A stretch of 64,000 bases of DNA from Lachnospiraceae bacterium. GTDB taxonomy: Bacteria; Bacillota; Clostridia; Lachnospirales; Lachnospiraceae. The stretch is from the NCBI GenBank assembly GCA_902363835.1, contig CABJBM010000004.1:230171-294170 (forward strand). Reading direction: 5' to 3'. The notes under the pieces are model-generated. The model made no database searches, was not told where the DNA came from, and was given only the letters and a program-made list of their open reading frames with translations. Position numbers and translations under genes: made by a program. This document shows, piece by piece, positions 50,886-60,492 of this stretch (the first letter of the stretch is position 1; each line of letters opens with the position of its first letter).

Positions 50886-53741
50886 ATGTTACAAATCAAC
50901 GTGGATGATGTATTAAAGATTGTCAACCTTTGCGTGCCGTACTTAATCGGGCTGGCCGCTGTCATTGTGATTGCGGTTGCAGCAATGGTGGCATGCAGGA
51001 ACAAGAAGGCAGCGGTAAAGTATCTGATCCGGCGCCAGGGACTTATGGCCATTGTACTTTCCGTAGTTATTGTGGCAAACATGATCTGCTGGGGTCCCAT
51101 GTCCAGCCTGATTTCCCTTGCAACCGGCAGCGGAACGATTTCAAAAGAAACATCAGACAAAGCGACGGAGCTTTGTACCAGAATTGCAGAAGAAGGCATC
51201 GTGCTTTTAAAGAATGAAGAAAACCTGCTTCCCTTAAATGCTGCTTCCAATTTAAATGTGTTTGGCTGGGCTTCCACCAATCCCTGCTACGGGGGTACCG
51301 GCTCAGGGTCTCTCTCTGACGCATATGAAACAGTGTCTCTGCTTCAGGGGCTTGAACACGCAGGCTTTAAGCTGAATACCGGACTTTCTGATTTCTACAC
51401 CGCGTACCGGGCTGACCGCCCCAAAGTCGGAATGTGGGAACAGGACTGGACTCTTCCGGAGCCTCTAAAGGAATCCTATACCAGTGAGCTGATGGCAGAT
51501 GCAAAGGCATTTTCCAATACGGCAATGGTGGTGATCACCCGTGTTGGAGGGGAAGGAGCCGATCTTCCTACGGATGTCAGCGCAGTTACTTATACGGACA
51601 ATTCCACAGGATATAAGGATTTTGAACCTGGTGAACATTATCTGCAGTTAAGCAGAACGGAAAAGGACATGGTTGATCTGGTATGCTCCAATTTCGACAA
51701 TGTGGTTTTGGTATACAATGGCGCAAATGCCATGGAACTTGGCTTTATTAATGAACACAGCCAGATTAAAAGCGCCATCTGGTGCCCAGGTACCGGCCAG
51801 TCCGGGTTTGAGGCCCTTGGTGAGATCGTAAGCGGTGCAGTTAACCCTTCTGGTAAAACAAGTGATACCTTTGTGGCAGACTTAACCGCAACTCCCCATT
51901 ACAACAACTTTGGAAGCTTTGTTTACGATAACATGAACGAATTCGCAGGCAAGGCATTTAAGGGAGAGGCAACCTATCCCAGCTTTATCAATTATGTTGA
52001 CGGAATTTATGTAGGATACCGTTTCTTTGAAACTGCTGCAGAAGAAGGGCTGATCGACTATGATAAAACTGTGCTTTATCCCTTTGGATATGGCTTGTCC
52101 TATACCTCATTTTCCCAGGAAATGGGAAGCGTTACAGAGACAGACGGAACCATCTCTTTTGATGTAACCGTCACCAATACAGGTGACAAGGCGGGTAAGG
52201 ATGTTGTGGAGGTATATTACAATCCCCCCTATACCAACGGTGGAATTGAAAAGGCTTCTGCAAACCTGATCGCATTTGACAAGACGGATATTCTGGAGCC
52301 GGGCCAGTCCCAGACCATTGCAGTCTCCTTTCAGGCGGAAGACATGGCCTCCTATGATGAAGCCGGAAAAGGGGCTTATATCCTGGAAGCAGGCAATTAC
52401 GGGATCTCCATCCGGTCTGATTCCCATAACATAATCAAAGAACAGACTTATAGCGTAACCGGGGAAATCGTATATGATGAAGCAAATCCCCGTTCTTCCG
52501 ATGAGGCTGCCGCTGAAAACCGGTTTGCCGATGCAGACGGAGGGCTGACCTATTTATCCCGTGCAGACGGATTTGCAAATTATGAAAAGGCAACGGCAAA
52601 ACCTGCAAGCATGACCATGCCGGAAACATACAAGGCAACCTTTGTGAATAACAGCAACTACGATCCGGCAGCCCATAACCAGGCAGAGGATGTGATGCCG
52701 GTGACCGGAGCCCGCAATGGGCTGAGCCTTGCCTCCATGCGGGGGATGGATTACAACGATCCCCAGTGGGAGAAGCTTCTTGATCAGCTTACTGTAACGG
52801 AAATGGATACCATGATCGCCATCGGAGGATATCAGACCTCCGCGGCAAAGAGTGTGAATAAGGTAGGAACCGTGGATTGTGACGGGCCTGCTTCCATCAA
52901 CAATAACTTCACAGGAACCGGATCCATTGGCTTCCCGTCCGCAGTGATGATCGCAAGCACCTGGAACCGTGATATTGCAGAGGAATTCGGGGAAAGCATC
53001 GGCAAAATGGCTGACGAAATGAAGGTGTCCGGCTGGTATGCGCCGGCAATGAATACCCATCGTTCCGCCTTTGCCGGAAGAAACTTTGAGTATTATTCTG
53101 AAGACGGAGTTTTGTCAGGCAAAATGGCAGCCAGCGCTGTCATCGGTGCGGAACGCCATGGAGTATATGCCTATATCAAGCATTACGCCCTTAATGACCA
53201 GGAAACCAACCGGAACAACATGCTCTGTACCTGGTCCAATGAACAGGCCATCCGGGAAATTTATTTAAGGCCCTTTGAAATCGCAGTAAAAGAGGGCAGG
53301 GCAAAAGCAGTGATGTCTGCATTTAACTACATTGGAACGGAATATGCAGGCGCTTCCGATGTGCTGCTTAACAAGGTGCTTCGGGATGAGTGGGGCTTCC
53401 GCGGTTTTGTGCTGACAGATTATTTCGGAGGATACGGATATCAGAATGCGGACCAGGAGATCAGGAACGGAAACGACGCCATGCTGGTTGCTTATGATAC
53501 TGAAACCAACCATGTGAAGGATACTTCCAGTGCCACAAGCCTTCTTGCAATGAGAAAAGCATGTAAAAACATTATGTACACGGTGGTAAACAGCCGGGCT
53601 TATGAAGGAAATAACGCAAAGAGCGGACTGCTTCCGTGGCAGATGGGAGCCATTGCATTAGATGTGATTCTTGCAGCAGGATTTATTGCTCTGGAGCTGA
53701 GAATCTTCAATGTTTATAAAAAGAAACGGGAATTGACATGA
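50886..53741 (+). CDS. GH3 glycosidase with inverted domain order, anchored in the membrane at both ends
   Basis: A 951-residue protein. Two N-terminal helices (~residues 13-37 and 53-78) are joined by a basic loop (CRNKKAAVKYLIRR), and a third helix lies at the C-terminus before YKKKRELT. By the positive-inside rule the catalytic part is extracellular. Domain order is inverted relative to most GH3 enzymes: the C-terminal sandwich domain comes first (AEEGIVLLKNEENLLPLN), then a fibronectin-III-like domain, then the TIM barrel, with YIKHYALNDQETNR and the nucleophile Asp845 in RGFVLTDYFGG. Inverted order is known for Ruminococcus albus and Butyrivibrio enzymes. Its substrate, probably a beta-glucoside, is not fixed. 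It overlaps the next gene by four bases. Confidence 0.9.
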   Translation: MLQINVDDVLKIVNLCVPYLIGLAAVIVIAVAAMVACRNKKAAVKYLIRRQGLMAIVLSVVIVANMICWGPMSSLISLATGSGTISKETSDKATELCTRIAEEGIVLLKNEENLLPLNAASNLNVFGWASTNPCYGGTGSGSLSDAYETVSLLQGLEHAGFKLNTGLSDFYTAYRADRPKVGMWEQDWTLPEPLKESYTSELMADAKAFSNTAMVVITRVGGEGADLPTDVSAVTYTDNSTGYKDFEPGEHYLQLSRTEKDMVDLVCSNFDNVVLVYNGANAMELGFINEHSQIKSAIWCPGTGQSGFEALGEIVSGAVNPSGKTSDTFVADLTATPHYNNFGSFVYDNMNEFAGKAFKGEATYPSFINYVDGIYVGYRFFETAAEEGLIDYDKTVLYPFGYGLSYTSFSQEMGSVTETDGTISFDVTVTNTGDKAGKDVVEVYYNPPYTNGGIEKASANLIAFDKTDILEPGQSQTIAVSFQAEDMASYDEAGKGAYILEAGNYGISIRSDSHNIIKEQTYSVTGEIVYDEANPRSSDEAAAENRFADADGGLTYLSRADGFANYEKATAKPASMTMPETYKATFVNNSNYDPAAHNQAEDVMPVTGARNGLSLASMRGMDYNDPQWEKLLDQLTVTEMDTMIAIGGYQTSAAKSVNKVGTVDCDGPASINNNFTGTGSIGFPSAVMIASTWNRDIAEEFGESIGKMADEMKVSGWYAPAMNTHRSAFAGRNFEYYSEDGVLSGKMAASAVIGAERHGVYAYIKHYALNDQETNRNNMLCTWSNEQAIREIYLRPFEIAVKEGRAKAVMSAFNYIGTEYAGASDVLLNKVLRDEWGFRGFVLTDYFGGYGYQNADQEIRNGNDAMLVAYDTETNHVKDTSSATSLLAMRKACKNIMYTVVNSRAYEGNNAKSGLLPWQMGAIALDVILAAGFIALELRIFNVYKKKRELT

Positions 53742-56170
53742 AACACTTGAAACATATCCATACCATTAAAAAAATGACAATAGAAGAAAAGGCGGCCATA
53801 TTAAGCGGAAAAAACGTGTGGCAGTCCTGGAACATTGACCGTTTGGGGATTCCGTCCATATTCTGCTCCGACGGTCCCCACGGAATCCGGAAACAGGCAA
53901 AGGAAGGGGATCATCTGGGCTTAAACGCCTCCCTTCCTGCCACCTGCTTCCCAACGGCAGCCGCCGTTGCCAACAGCTGGGATGAAGACCTTTGCCGGGA
54001 AATCGGAGAGGCATTGGGAGAAGAGGCCTGGGATCTGGGAGTAAACGTCCTTTTGGGACCGGGTCTTAATATTAAGAGAAGTCCTCTCTGCGGAAGAAAC
54101 TTCGAGTATTTTTCTGAAGATCCCTATTTGTCGGGAAAACTGGCGGCAGCCTATATAAAAGGGATCCAGAGCCAGGGAGTGTACGCATGTCCCAAGCATT
54201 TTGCGGTCAACAATCAGGAGCTGCGCCGCATGGCAATGAATTCCGTTGTGGATGAGAGGACTCTCAGAGAGATTTATCTGGAAGGCTTTGAAATAGCGGT
54301 GAAGGAAGGCGGAGCAAAAGCCATTATGACCAGCTACAATGAGGTCAACGGCGTCTATGCCAATGAGAACGAACATCTTCTGAAGGATATCCTTCGCGGG
54401 GAGTGGGACTTTGACGGCATTGTCATCACTGACTGGGGCGGCTCCAACGACCATGTAAAGGGGGTGGCTGCAGGGTCCAACCTGGAAATGCCCTCCCCCG
54501 GCCTTCACACGGCCAGAGAGCTGATCAAAGCGGTGGAAAATGGCAGCCTTTCCATGGAAGCGCTGGATTCCTGCGTGGATGATCTTCTGGAGGCGGTGTT
54601 TACCCTTACCAGGGACAAGGAAAGCAGGCGAAGCACCTTTGACAGGGAAGAGCACCATGAGCTGGCAGGGAAGGCTTCAGAAGAAAGCATTGTGCTGTTA
54701 AAAAATGAAGATGGATTGCTTCCCTTAAAGCCCGGCTGTAAGGTGGCGCTGATCGGTGACTTTGCTTTCACCCCCCGTTATCAGGGGGCAGGTTCCTCCC
54801 TGGTCAATCCTCTCCGTCTGGAAAGTATGGAGGAGATGATAAGGGCTTACTCCTTACGTGTGACCGGCTGCGCCAGAGGTTATTCCCGAGGCGGAAAGGC
54901 TGATGCTGACTTAAGACAGGAGGCCCTTGATCTGGCTTCTCAGGCTGATGTGGTGCTATACTGCTTTGGCCTTGATGAGATCAGTGAATCAGAGGGGATG
55001 GACCGAAGTCATATGAGGATTCCCGAAAACCAGATCCAGCTGCTTACTGCCTTAGCAGAGAAAAATTCCAGGATCGTGGGGATCTTAAGCGCAGGCTCTG
55101 CCATAGAAATGCCATGGCAGGAATGCTGCAAATCCATTCTCCATGGCTATTTAAGCGGGGAGGCCGGTCCCTCTGCCATGCTTCGGGTAATCACCGGGGA
55201 AGTGAATCCTTCCGGCCGTTTAAGCGAGACTTACCCTATGGTATATGAAGACACCCCTGCCTTTCAGTATTTTCCGGGAAAGGAGCGCTGCTCCCAGTAC
55301 AGGGAGAGCCTGTATGTGGGCTACCGTTACTATGATACCCAAAAGATCAGGGTACAGTATCCCTTTGGCTATGGGCTGTCCTATACCACATTTTCCTACA
55401 GCAATATGGAGGTTTTGGAAAATGAAGTCCGTTTTACCCTGACCAACACGGGAAAGGTTGACGGAAAGGAAGTTGTCCAGCTTTATGTAGGAGGACCAAA
55501 GGGCAGGATATTCCGCCCGGATAAAGAACTGAAAGGCTTTAAAAAGGTGTTTTTAAGGGCAGGGGAAAGCAGGACAGTTATTCTTCCTTTTGATGATAAG
55601 ACCTTCCGGTACTGGAATGTAGCCACAAACCGTTTTGAGGTGGAGGGCGGGGGTTATTCCCTATTCATCGGTGCAAATGCGGCAGATATAAGGCTGTTTC
55701 AGGCTGTTACCCGGGAAGGAACCACGGAAAGCTGGCCTTATGAGCCGGAAAAACTTAAATCCTACTATTCCGGAAAAATCAGGCAGGTATCTGAGAAAGA
55801 ATTTGAAGCCCTTTTAGGGCATCCGGCTCAGGCTGGAAAATGGTCCGGAGAACTGGGAGTAAACGATGCCCTCTGTCAGATGTATTACGCCAGGAGCCTG
55901 CTGGCCAGGCTGGTCTGGCGGATTCTTACGGCCTTAAAAAACAGAAGTGAAGCAAAGGGAACGCCTGATCTGAATCTTCTGTTTATTTATAACATGCCCT
56001 TTCGGGGGATCGCCAAGATGACCGGCGGAGCAGTCAGCATGGATATGGCGGAAGGGATGGTCCTGGCGGTAAACGGCCACTTTTTCCGCGGGATGAAAAA
56101 AATCATCGGCGGATACTTTGCCAATGCAAAAGCGAACAGAGCTTATGAAAAGAAGCTCTCCGGAAAATAG
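53738..56170 (+). CDS. GH3 beta-glucosidase-like enzyme, cytoplasmic
   Basis: An 810-residue GH3 enzyme in the usual domain order. The N-terminal TIM barrel has CSDGPHGIR near residue 48, GRNFEYFSEDPYLSG, CPKHFAVNNQELRR near residue 152 and the nucleophile Asp232 in FDGIVITDWGGSND. The sandwich domain has SIVLLKNEDGLLPL and the acid/base region SESEGMDR, followed by a fibronectin-III-like domain (GYGLSYTTFSYSN) and a ~130-residue extension. No signal peptide or membrane helix is seen. It starts within the stop of the upstream GH3 gene (ATGA), so outside and inside enzymes are made together. Beta-glucosidase is the best guess; beta-xylosidase is possible. Confidence 0.93.
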   Translation: MKHLKHIHTIKKMTIEEKAAILSGKNVWQSWNIDRLGIPSIFCSDGPHGIRKQAKEGDHLGLNASLPATCFPTAAAVANSWDEDLCREIGEALGEEAWDLGVNVLLGPGLNIKRSPLCGRNFEYFSEDPYLSGKLAAAYIKGIQSQGVYACPKHFAVNNQELRRMAMNSVVDERTLREIYLEGFEIAVKEGGAKAIMTSYNEVNGVYANENEHLLKDILRGEWDFDGIVITDWGGSNDHVKGVAAGSNLEMPSPGLHTARELIKAVENGSLSMEALDSCVDDLLEAVFTLTRDKESRRSTFDREEHHELAGKASEESIVLLKNEDGLLPLKPGCKVALIGDFAFTPRYQGAGSSLVNPLRLESMEEMIRAYSLRVTGCARGYSRGGKADADLRQEALDLASQADVVLYCFGLDEISESEGMDRSHMRIPENQIQLLTALAEKNSRIVGILSAGSAIEMPWQECCKSILHGYLSGEAGPSAMLRVITGEVNPSGRLSETYPMVYEDTPAFQYFPGKERCSQYRESLYVGYRYYDTQKIRVQYPFGYGLSYTTFSYSNMEVLENEVRFTLTNTGKVDGKEVVQLYVGGPKGRIFRPDKELKGFKKVFLRAGESRTVILPFDDKTFRYWNVATNRFEVEGGGYSLFIGANAADIRLFQAVTREGTTESWPYEPEKLKSYYSGKIRQVSEKEFEALLGHPAQAGKWSGELGVNDALCQMYYARSLLARLVWRILTALKNRSEAKGTPDLNLLFIYNMPFRGIAKMTGGAVSMDMAEGMVLAVNGHFFRGMKKIIGGYFANAKANRAYEKKLSGK

Positions 56171-56184
56171 AAGGGAGGGAACGC

Positions 56185-56778
56185 ATGTTGTCAGGCATAA
56201 AAGCCGGATGGAAGGCATTTGCCAAGAACCATCCGACCCTAGCACAATTTTTAATATTTTTTCTCGTGTCTAACGGAGTCACGGTATTACAGATGATTTT
56301 AATGCCGGTTTTCCGGAACATGCTGGGGATGACCTCCCTGGTGGATACGAATTTCCAGATATGGCATGTGGGTTCCAATCTGGATGGCACGCCTTATTAT
56401 ATCTTTAACTATGGGGCAGGTGCCCTTTCTCAGGGAGGGGGAGGAGGACTTGCGTATTTTCTGGCGGTGGAAATCACCATGGGAATCGCCCAGGTCATTA
56501 ACTTTTTCCTTCAAAGAAATATCACCTTTAAGGCCAATAACAGCGCAGCAAAGGCGGCTATGTGGTATGTGATCGCCTATATTATCATCACCATTGGTGC
56601 GGCAGCCCTTCAGGGTCTTTATAAGGCTCCGGTCTACCACCTGTTCATGAACGGCTTAAATCTGGGCGGAGGAGGAGAGACCATTGCAGATGTGATCACC
56701 ATGCTGATCAATTCAGCGATTTCATTCTGGGTGTTCTTCCCTATCTTTAAGATCATTTTTAAGAGCGATGAAAAATAA
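56185..56778 (+). CDS. GtrA-like membrane protein
   Basis: A 197-residue protein with four predicted helices. The segment GIAQVINFFLQRNITFKANN and the following WYVIAYIIITIGAAALQGLY match the GtrA fold, whose members help move lipid-linked sugars. A Gly-rich insert (near residues 70-90, with GGGGGLAYF) and a longer loop between helices 1 and 2 are unusual. It follows the GH3 gene by 14 bases behind GAAGGGAGGGAACGC, and so is probably in the same operon. Role in glycoside use is unknown. Confidence 0.8.
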   Translation: MLSGIKAGWKAFAKNHPTLAQFLIFFLVSNGVTVLQMILMPVFRNMLGMTSLVDTNFQIWHVGSNLDGTPYYIFNYGAGALSQGGGGGLAYFLAVEITMGIAQVINFFLQRNITFKANNSAAKAAMWYVIAYIIITIGAAALQGLYKAPVYHLFMNGLNLGGGGETIADVITMLINSAISFWVFFPIFKIIFKSDEK

Positions 56779-56786
56779 ATGGATTT

Positions 56787-56841
56787 AAAAACTCAGGCAA
56801 CCGGTTTGAAGTTTATTCTCACTGGCTGCCTGAGTTTTTTG
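56787..56841. terminator. Bidirectional terminator after the GH3 operon
   Basis: AAAAACTCAGGCA (56787-56799) pairs with TGCCTGAGTTTTT (56827-56839). It serves the plus-strand GH3 operon and may also end the minus-strand kinase transcript. Confidence 0.85.
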
Positions 56842-56880
56842 TATATAGTTTTTGGGCTTCCTGCAAATACAGTATGGCTG

Positions 56881-58212
56881 TTACGAAGCGTCCGGCATCT
56901 CTCCCTGAATGGGAATAAGAACCTGAAGGCGGAACCAGTTATCATTGGAAGAAATGGTCATGGAACCGCCGTATTTCTGGGCAGCGGCCTGAATGCTCTT
57001 TAGGCCGTATCCATGATACAGCTTGTTGCCCTTTGTGGTAGGCGGAAGACTGTTGGGGACCATTTCCAGAGGATTTTCCGAATAATTTTCACACTGGATC
57101 ATTAAAAAATGATTGCGTTTGTATATGGATAAGGTGATCAGCCTTTTTTCAGGATCTTCAAACTGAGAAACGCATTCAATGGCATTGTCCAGAGCATTTC
57201 CGAAGATGGAACAGATGTCTTTTACATGGAGAAAGGAAATCAGCTTTCCATCAGCCATAAAGGTAAAAGTGATATTATTCTGGGCACAATAGGTGCTTTT
57301 GGTGGTCAATACCACATCTAACACCTGGTTTCCTGTGTTGGCCAGGGATTCCTGGGTGAGAATGGCCTTTTCCATTTCCGATAGGTATTGTTCCCTTTTT
57401 TCCGGATCTTTTTCCGCCCGGATGGCGATCATATAGTGCTTTAAGTCATGGAATTCCCGCCTTAGCAGCTCCATATTGTCTATAGCCATGCGGTACTGGT
57501 CGTATTGTCTTTGTAAGACCACGTTCATGGCATGGTTTTCACTGCGGACCCGCAGTTCTTTTCTTCTGTTCTGCTGGGCAAAGAGCATCAAAAGCCCTCC
57601 GAAATCCACCAGGGTCCTTACGTATAGAAGGGAACTGGTGGCGCTGGAAAACGGGGTATTTGGCATGACAAAACTGATATTGCTGATCAGAAAGGCTCCC
57701 ATAGCAATGGAAACAGCGCTGATAAGCTCCTTTCTCTCCACCTCCATCCCTTCATCCCTTGAAATGTGCTCTCTTTCCAGAAAGTAATATCCGGTATAAA
57801 TGCCTCCATAGGAAACCAGCATGATCAGAACGGAAAGTGTCTGGTTCACCCGCCCGGAGCTGAGGGCCCACCATACATACAGCTGCCATTGAAAAGAGGC
57901 CGTAAACTCCGCCAGAACAAAGGCGCGGACACAGAGAAATCCCGCATCATAGGGAGAGATCCGGCAGGAGGCGTAAATGGAGAGATACATCAGCAGGATG
58001 GCGGTGATCATCCCTGGAAACCACAAATACAGCGGCAGTGAGCCTGCGATCAAATGGAGAAGGAAAAACAGGCCCAGCATTGCGGCAAAAGAAGCGGCCA
58101 GACCCGGTCCCTTAAGCCTTCTGCGAAGCATAAGAATATAGCTGATGCAGGCGCACCATTCCGCCAGAGCGGTAAAAGGACGGGGTGTATTCATCAGTTC
58201 ACCAAAGTTCAT
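56881..58212 (-). CDS. GHKL-type sensor histidine kinase, AgrC-like
   Basis: A 443-residue kinase with about six N-terminal membrane helices (to ~residue 200), then a cytoplasmic helix with the phospho-acceptor region REFHDLKHYMIAIRAEKD near residue 265 and a C-terminal GHKL ATPase domain with IFGNALDNAIECV and HGYGLKSIQAAAQKYGG. This is the AgrC/ComD-type layout, often sensing peptides. The start at 58212 follows GGGAGGATAAATCA. It is four bases after the regulator gene, in the same minus-strand operon. No agrB- or agrD-like gene is present in this window. Confidence 0.9.
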   Translation of the reverse strand: MNFGELMNTPRPFTALAEWCACISYILMLRRRLKGPGLAASFAAMLGLFFLLHLIAGSLPLYLWFPGMITAILLMYLSIYASCRISPYDAGFLCVRAFVLAEFTASFQWQLYVWWALSSGRVNQTLSVLIMLVSYGGIYTGYYFLEREHISRDEGMEVERKELISAVSIAMGAFLISNISFVMPNTPFSSATSSLLYVRTLVDFGGLLMLFAQQNRRKELRVRSENHAMNVVLQRQYDQYRMAIDNMELLRREFHDLKHYMIAIRAEKDPEKREQYLSEMEKAILTQESLANTGNQVLDVVLTTKSTYCAQNNITFTFMADGKLISFLHVKDICSIFGNALDNAIECVSQFEDPEKRLITLSIYKRNHFLMIQCENYSENPLEMVPNSLPPTTKGNKLYHGYGLKSIQAAAQKYGGSMTISSNDNWFRLQVLIPIQGEMPDAS

Positions 58213-58216
58213 TGAT

Positions 58217-58924
58217 TTATCCTCCCATATAATCAGCAAGACATTCCATAAATGACTTTTTCCGGCCCCTGCTTATGGGAATCTGTTCGCCGGAAAGGAG
58301 TTGAACATCACCTGGCAGGCAGCCGGTCACGTGTTTTAAATTCACCAGATAAGCGTTGTGGCATTTGGCAAAGCCAAAGGTCTTTAAGGTTTCTTCCATC
58401 CGTTTCATGGGCCCGGAAGCCACATAATTCCCTTTGTCCGTGTGGATGAGGACATGGTGAAGCTGGCTTTCGACGTAATAAACAGAGTCCGTGCCAAGAC
58501 GCATGGTGCCTCCATCCGTGTCAATATTTATATAGTGCTTAGCCTGTCTTTTCAGGATTCTGCGGACGGCTTTGTTTAATATCTGGGAAAAGGAAAGATA
58601 AGGCACCGGCTTTAATATATAACCAAGGGCATCTACCATGTATCCCTCTACTGCGAACTGGGCGGAGGAGGTAATAAAGATGAAGATCACATCCTCATCC
58701 AGCTCCCTGATCTTTTGCGCCGTCTTCATGCCGTTTAAATATTTCATTTGAATGTCCAGCAGTATGATATCGTAGCAGGCGGTATAATCCGATACAATAT
58801 CAAGGCCGTCGGTAAATTCCTGAATCTGAAAGCTGACGGAATGGTCTGCTTCAAACTGGGTAAGGTAGTTTTTCAGCGTTTCCACATATTCCATCTCATC
58901 TTCCACAATAGCGATTTTAATCAT
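58217..58924 (-). CDS. LytTR response regulator, AgrA-like
   Basis: A 235-residue regulator. The receiver domain has IAIVEDEMEYVETL, phospho-acceptor Asp in DIILLDIQMKYLNGMKTAQ near residue 56, and Lys in LGYILKPVPY; the C-terminal LytTR domain includes FAKCHNAYLVNLKHV and QIPISRGRKKSF, the DNA-contact segment. The start at 58924 follows GAGGAAAAAGAC and gives a normal N-terminus. The ATG at 58951 lies too close to the transcription start predicted from the promoter at 58965-58993. It is the first gene of the pair. Confidence 0.92.
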   Translation of the reverse strand: MIKIAIVEDEMEYVETLKNYLTQFEADHSVSFQIQEFTDGLDIVSDYTACYDIILLDIQMKYLNGMKTAQKIRELDEDVIFIFITSSAQFAVEGYMVDALGYILKPVPYLSFSQILNKAVRRILKRQAKHYINIDTDGGTMRLGTDSVYYVESQLHHVLIHTDKGNYVASGPMKRMEETLKTFGFAKCHNAYLVNLKHVTGCLPGDVQLLSGEQIPISRGRKKSFMECLADYMGG

Positions 58925-58964
58925 GTCTTTTTCCTCAAACCGGTCGTTCATTTACTACTTTAAA

Positions 58965-58993
58965 AGTATAGCATGAGCCCCGAAAAAAACCAA
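58965..58993 (-). promoter_or_regulatory. Promoter of the AgrA/AgrC-like pair
   Basis: On the minus strand, TTGGTT (58988-58993), a 17-base spacer and TATACT (58965-58970). Confidence 0.55.
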
Positions 58994-59144
58994 GGTATTT
59001 TACCGATCCGGGGCCTTGAGAAAATTAAGGAGGTGAAAAAAACGTATATATAATAAAATAATAAAAGGTGAAGGATTCCGCCGTAAAATTTCCTTTGACA
59101 AGGGAATTCTCCTGTGATGCCCGGTCAGGGCAACAAACGGCAGC

Positions 59145-59172
59145 GAGGGCGGAACCAAAAGGTTCCGCCCTC
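59145..59172. terminator. Perfect 12-bp hairpin after rubrerythrin
   Basis: GAGGGCGGAACC (59145-59156) and GGTTCCGCCCTC (59161-59172) around a four-base loop. It lies just past the rubrerythrin stop on the minus strand; there is no T-run, so it may stabilise the RNA 3' end. Confidence 0.65.
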
Positions 59173-59191
59173 ACCACTGCAAAAGACTGAA

Positions 59192-59728
59192 TTAATAATT
59201 TTCCACTTTTCTTTCAAAATAAGCCTTGGGATGAGCACAGGTTGGACAGATTTCCGGAGCATCCGGTCCTTCGTGGATATAACCGCAGTTGCGGCACTTC
59301 CAGCCAAGAGGGGCATCTCCCTTAAAGGTCTTATCGTTCTTTAAGCTGTCAAGGAGCTTTAAGTAACGTTTTTCATGAGCAGCTTCTACTTTTCCTACGA
59401 ATTCAAATTTAAGAGCCAGTTCTTCAAAACCTTCTGCTCTTGCGTCCTCAGCCATTTTCTTATACATATCGGTCCACTCATAATTTTCACCGGCTGCGGC
59501 ATCTGCTAAGTTTTCTTCCATGGAACCAATTCCATGCAATTCCTTAAACCACATCTTGGCATGCTCTTTTTCCTGATCGGCAGTTTCAAGGTATAAGGCA
59601 GCCATTTGCTCATAGCCGGCCTTTTTTGCGGCAGAGGCATAATATGTATACTTATTTCTTGCCATGGACTCGCCTGCAAAAGCGTCTTTTAAGTTCTGTT
59701 CTGTTTTTGTTCCCGCATATTTGGACAT
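59192..59728 (-). CDS. Rubrerythrin
   Basis: A 178-residue non-haem iron peroxidase. The N-terminal ferritin-like four-helix domain carries diiron ligands in [16 protein letters not shown] and [12 protein letters not shown], and [14 protein letters not shown]. The C-terminal rubredoxin-like domain has [10 protein letters not shown] and CPTCAHPK. This is the conventional orientation (diiron first). It reduces hydrogen peroxide in anaerobes, taking electrons from rubredoxin. The start follows CAGGAGGGTTTATACG. It lies downstream of the reverse rubrerythrin and perR on the same strand, and no operator of its own is seen. Confidence 0.94.
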   Translation of the reverse strand: MSKYAGTKTEQNLKDAFAGESMARNKYTYYASAAKKAGYEQMAALYLETADQEKEHAKMWFKELHGIGSMEENLADAAAGENYEWTDMYKKMAEDARAEGFEELALKFEFVGKVEAAHEKRYLKLLDSLKNDKTFKGDAPLGWKCRNCGYIHEGPDAPEICPTCAHPKAYFERKVENY

Positions 59729-59779
59729 CGTATAAACCCTCCTGATTTGAATTGTGAATGATCTCTACTTTGCAAATAG

Positions 59780-59839
59780 GGGAGCGGAGACCCATTCTGC
59801 CGCTCCCTAAAGGTGTCATATCCTTTAATAAAGGATATT
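59780..59839. terminator. Two hairpins between the rubrerythrin genes
   Basis: GGGAGCGG (59780-59787) pairs with CCGCTCCC (59800-59807). ATATCCTTT (59819-59827) pairs with AAAGGATAT (59831-59839), overlapping the reverse rubrerythrin stop. They may partly terminate minus-strand transcripts, lowering rubrerythrin output. Confidence 0.55.
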
Positions 59840-60380
59840 AGCCAAAGTATCTTTCTAATAAGCCCTGGAATGCTTTGCCGTGACGGGCCTCATCCTTTGC
59901 CATTTCATGAACGGTATCATGAATTGCATCTAAGTTTAATGCTTTTGCACGTTTTGCAAGGTCAAACTTACCGGCAGTTGCACCGTTTTCAGCAGCAACT
60001 CTTAACTCTAAGTTCTTCTTTGTGCTGGAAGTTACGCATTCGCCTAATAACTCTGCAAATTTTGAAGCATGCTCAGCCTCTTCAAAAGCGGCCTTCTCAT
60101 AATATAAGCCGATCTCAGGATAGCCTTCTCTGTGAGCAGCTCTTGACATTGCAAGATACATACCAACTTCTGAGCATTCGCCTTCAAAGTTAGCTCTTAA
60201 ATCCATCATAATGTCTTCTGGAGAACCCTGTGCAACGCCTATTTCATGCTCGCAGGCCCAGGACATGTTCTCATCCTGTAACTTGAACTTTTCAGAACCA
60301 GCCTTACAGACTGGACAGAACTCCGGAGCTGCCTCCCCTTCGTGAACGTAACCGCATACAGTACAAACCCATTTCTTCAT
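59838..60380 (-). CDS. Reverse rubrerythrin (NADH peroxidase-type)
   Basis: A 180-residue protein with the rubredoxin domain first: [11 protein letters not shown] at residue ~5 and [11 protein letters not shown] near residue 22. The four-helix diiron domain follows, with [16 protein letters not shown] near residue 70, [15 protein letters not shown] and [15 protein letters not shown]. Inverted domain order defines the reverse rubrerythrins of clostridia, which reduce hydrogen peroxide and oxygen with NADH-derived electrons. The start at 60380 follows AAAAAGGAGAC. A PerR-like box lies right after its predicted -10, so peroxide should induce it. Confidence 0.93.
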   Translation of the reverse strand: MKKWVCTVCGYVHEGEAAPEFCPVCKAGSEKFKLQDENMSWACEHEIGVAQGSPEDIMMDLRANFEGECSEVGMYLAMSRAAHREGYPEIGLYYEKAAFEEAEHASKFAELLGECVTSSTKKNLELRVAAENGATAGKFDLAKRAKALNLDAIHDTVHEMAKDEARHGKAFQGLLERYFG

Positions 60381-60440
60381 GATCTCATGTCTCCTTTTTA
60401 TTTTATAATTATTTGTATTTTTTTCTGTGGTAATCAATAA

Positions 60441-60489
60441 TAGTAATGATTACTGATATTAATTTAGCACATCTTTATCTTCATGTCAA
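60441..60489 (-). promoter_or_regulatory. Reverse rubrerythrin promoter with PerR box
   Basis: On the minus strand, TTGACA (60484-60489), a 17-base spacer and TAAATT (60461-60466). The box TAGTAATGATTACTG (60441-60455) is a 7-1-7 inverted repeat with one mismatch, five bases past the -10. Confidence 0.75.
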
Positions 60490-60492
60490 GTG

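Noticed and set aside
53921..54658. 245-codon open frame antisense to the second GH3 gene
   Set aside because: It is a shadow of a well-conserved GH3 coding region, with no start signal or family features.
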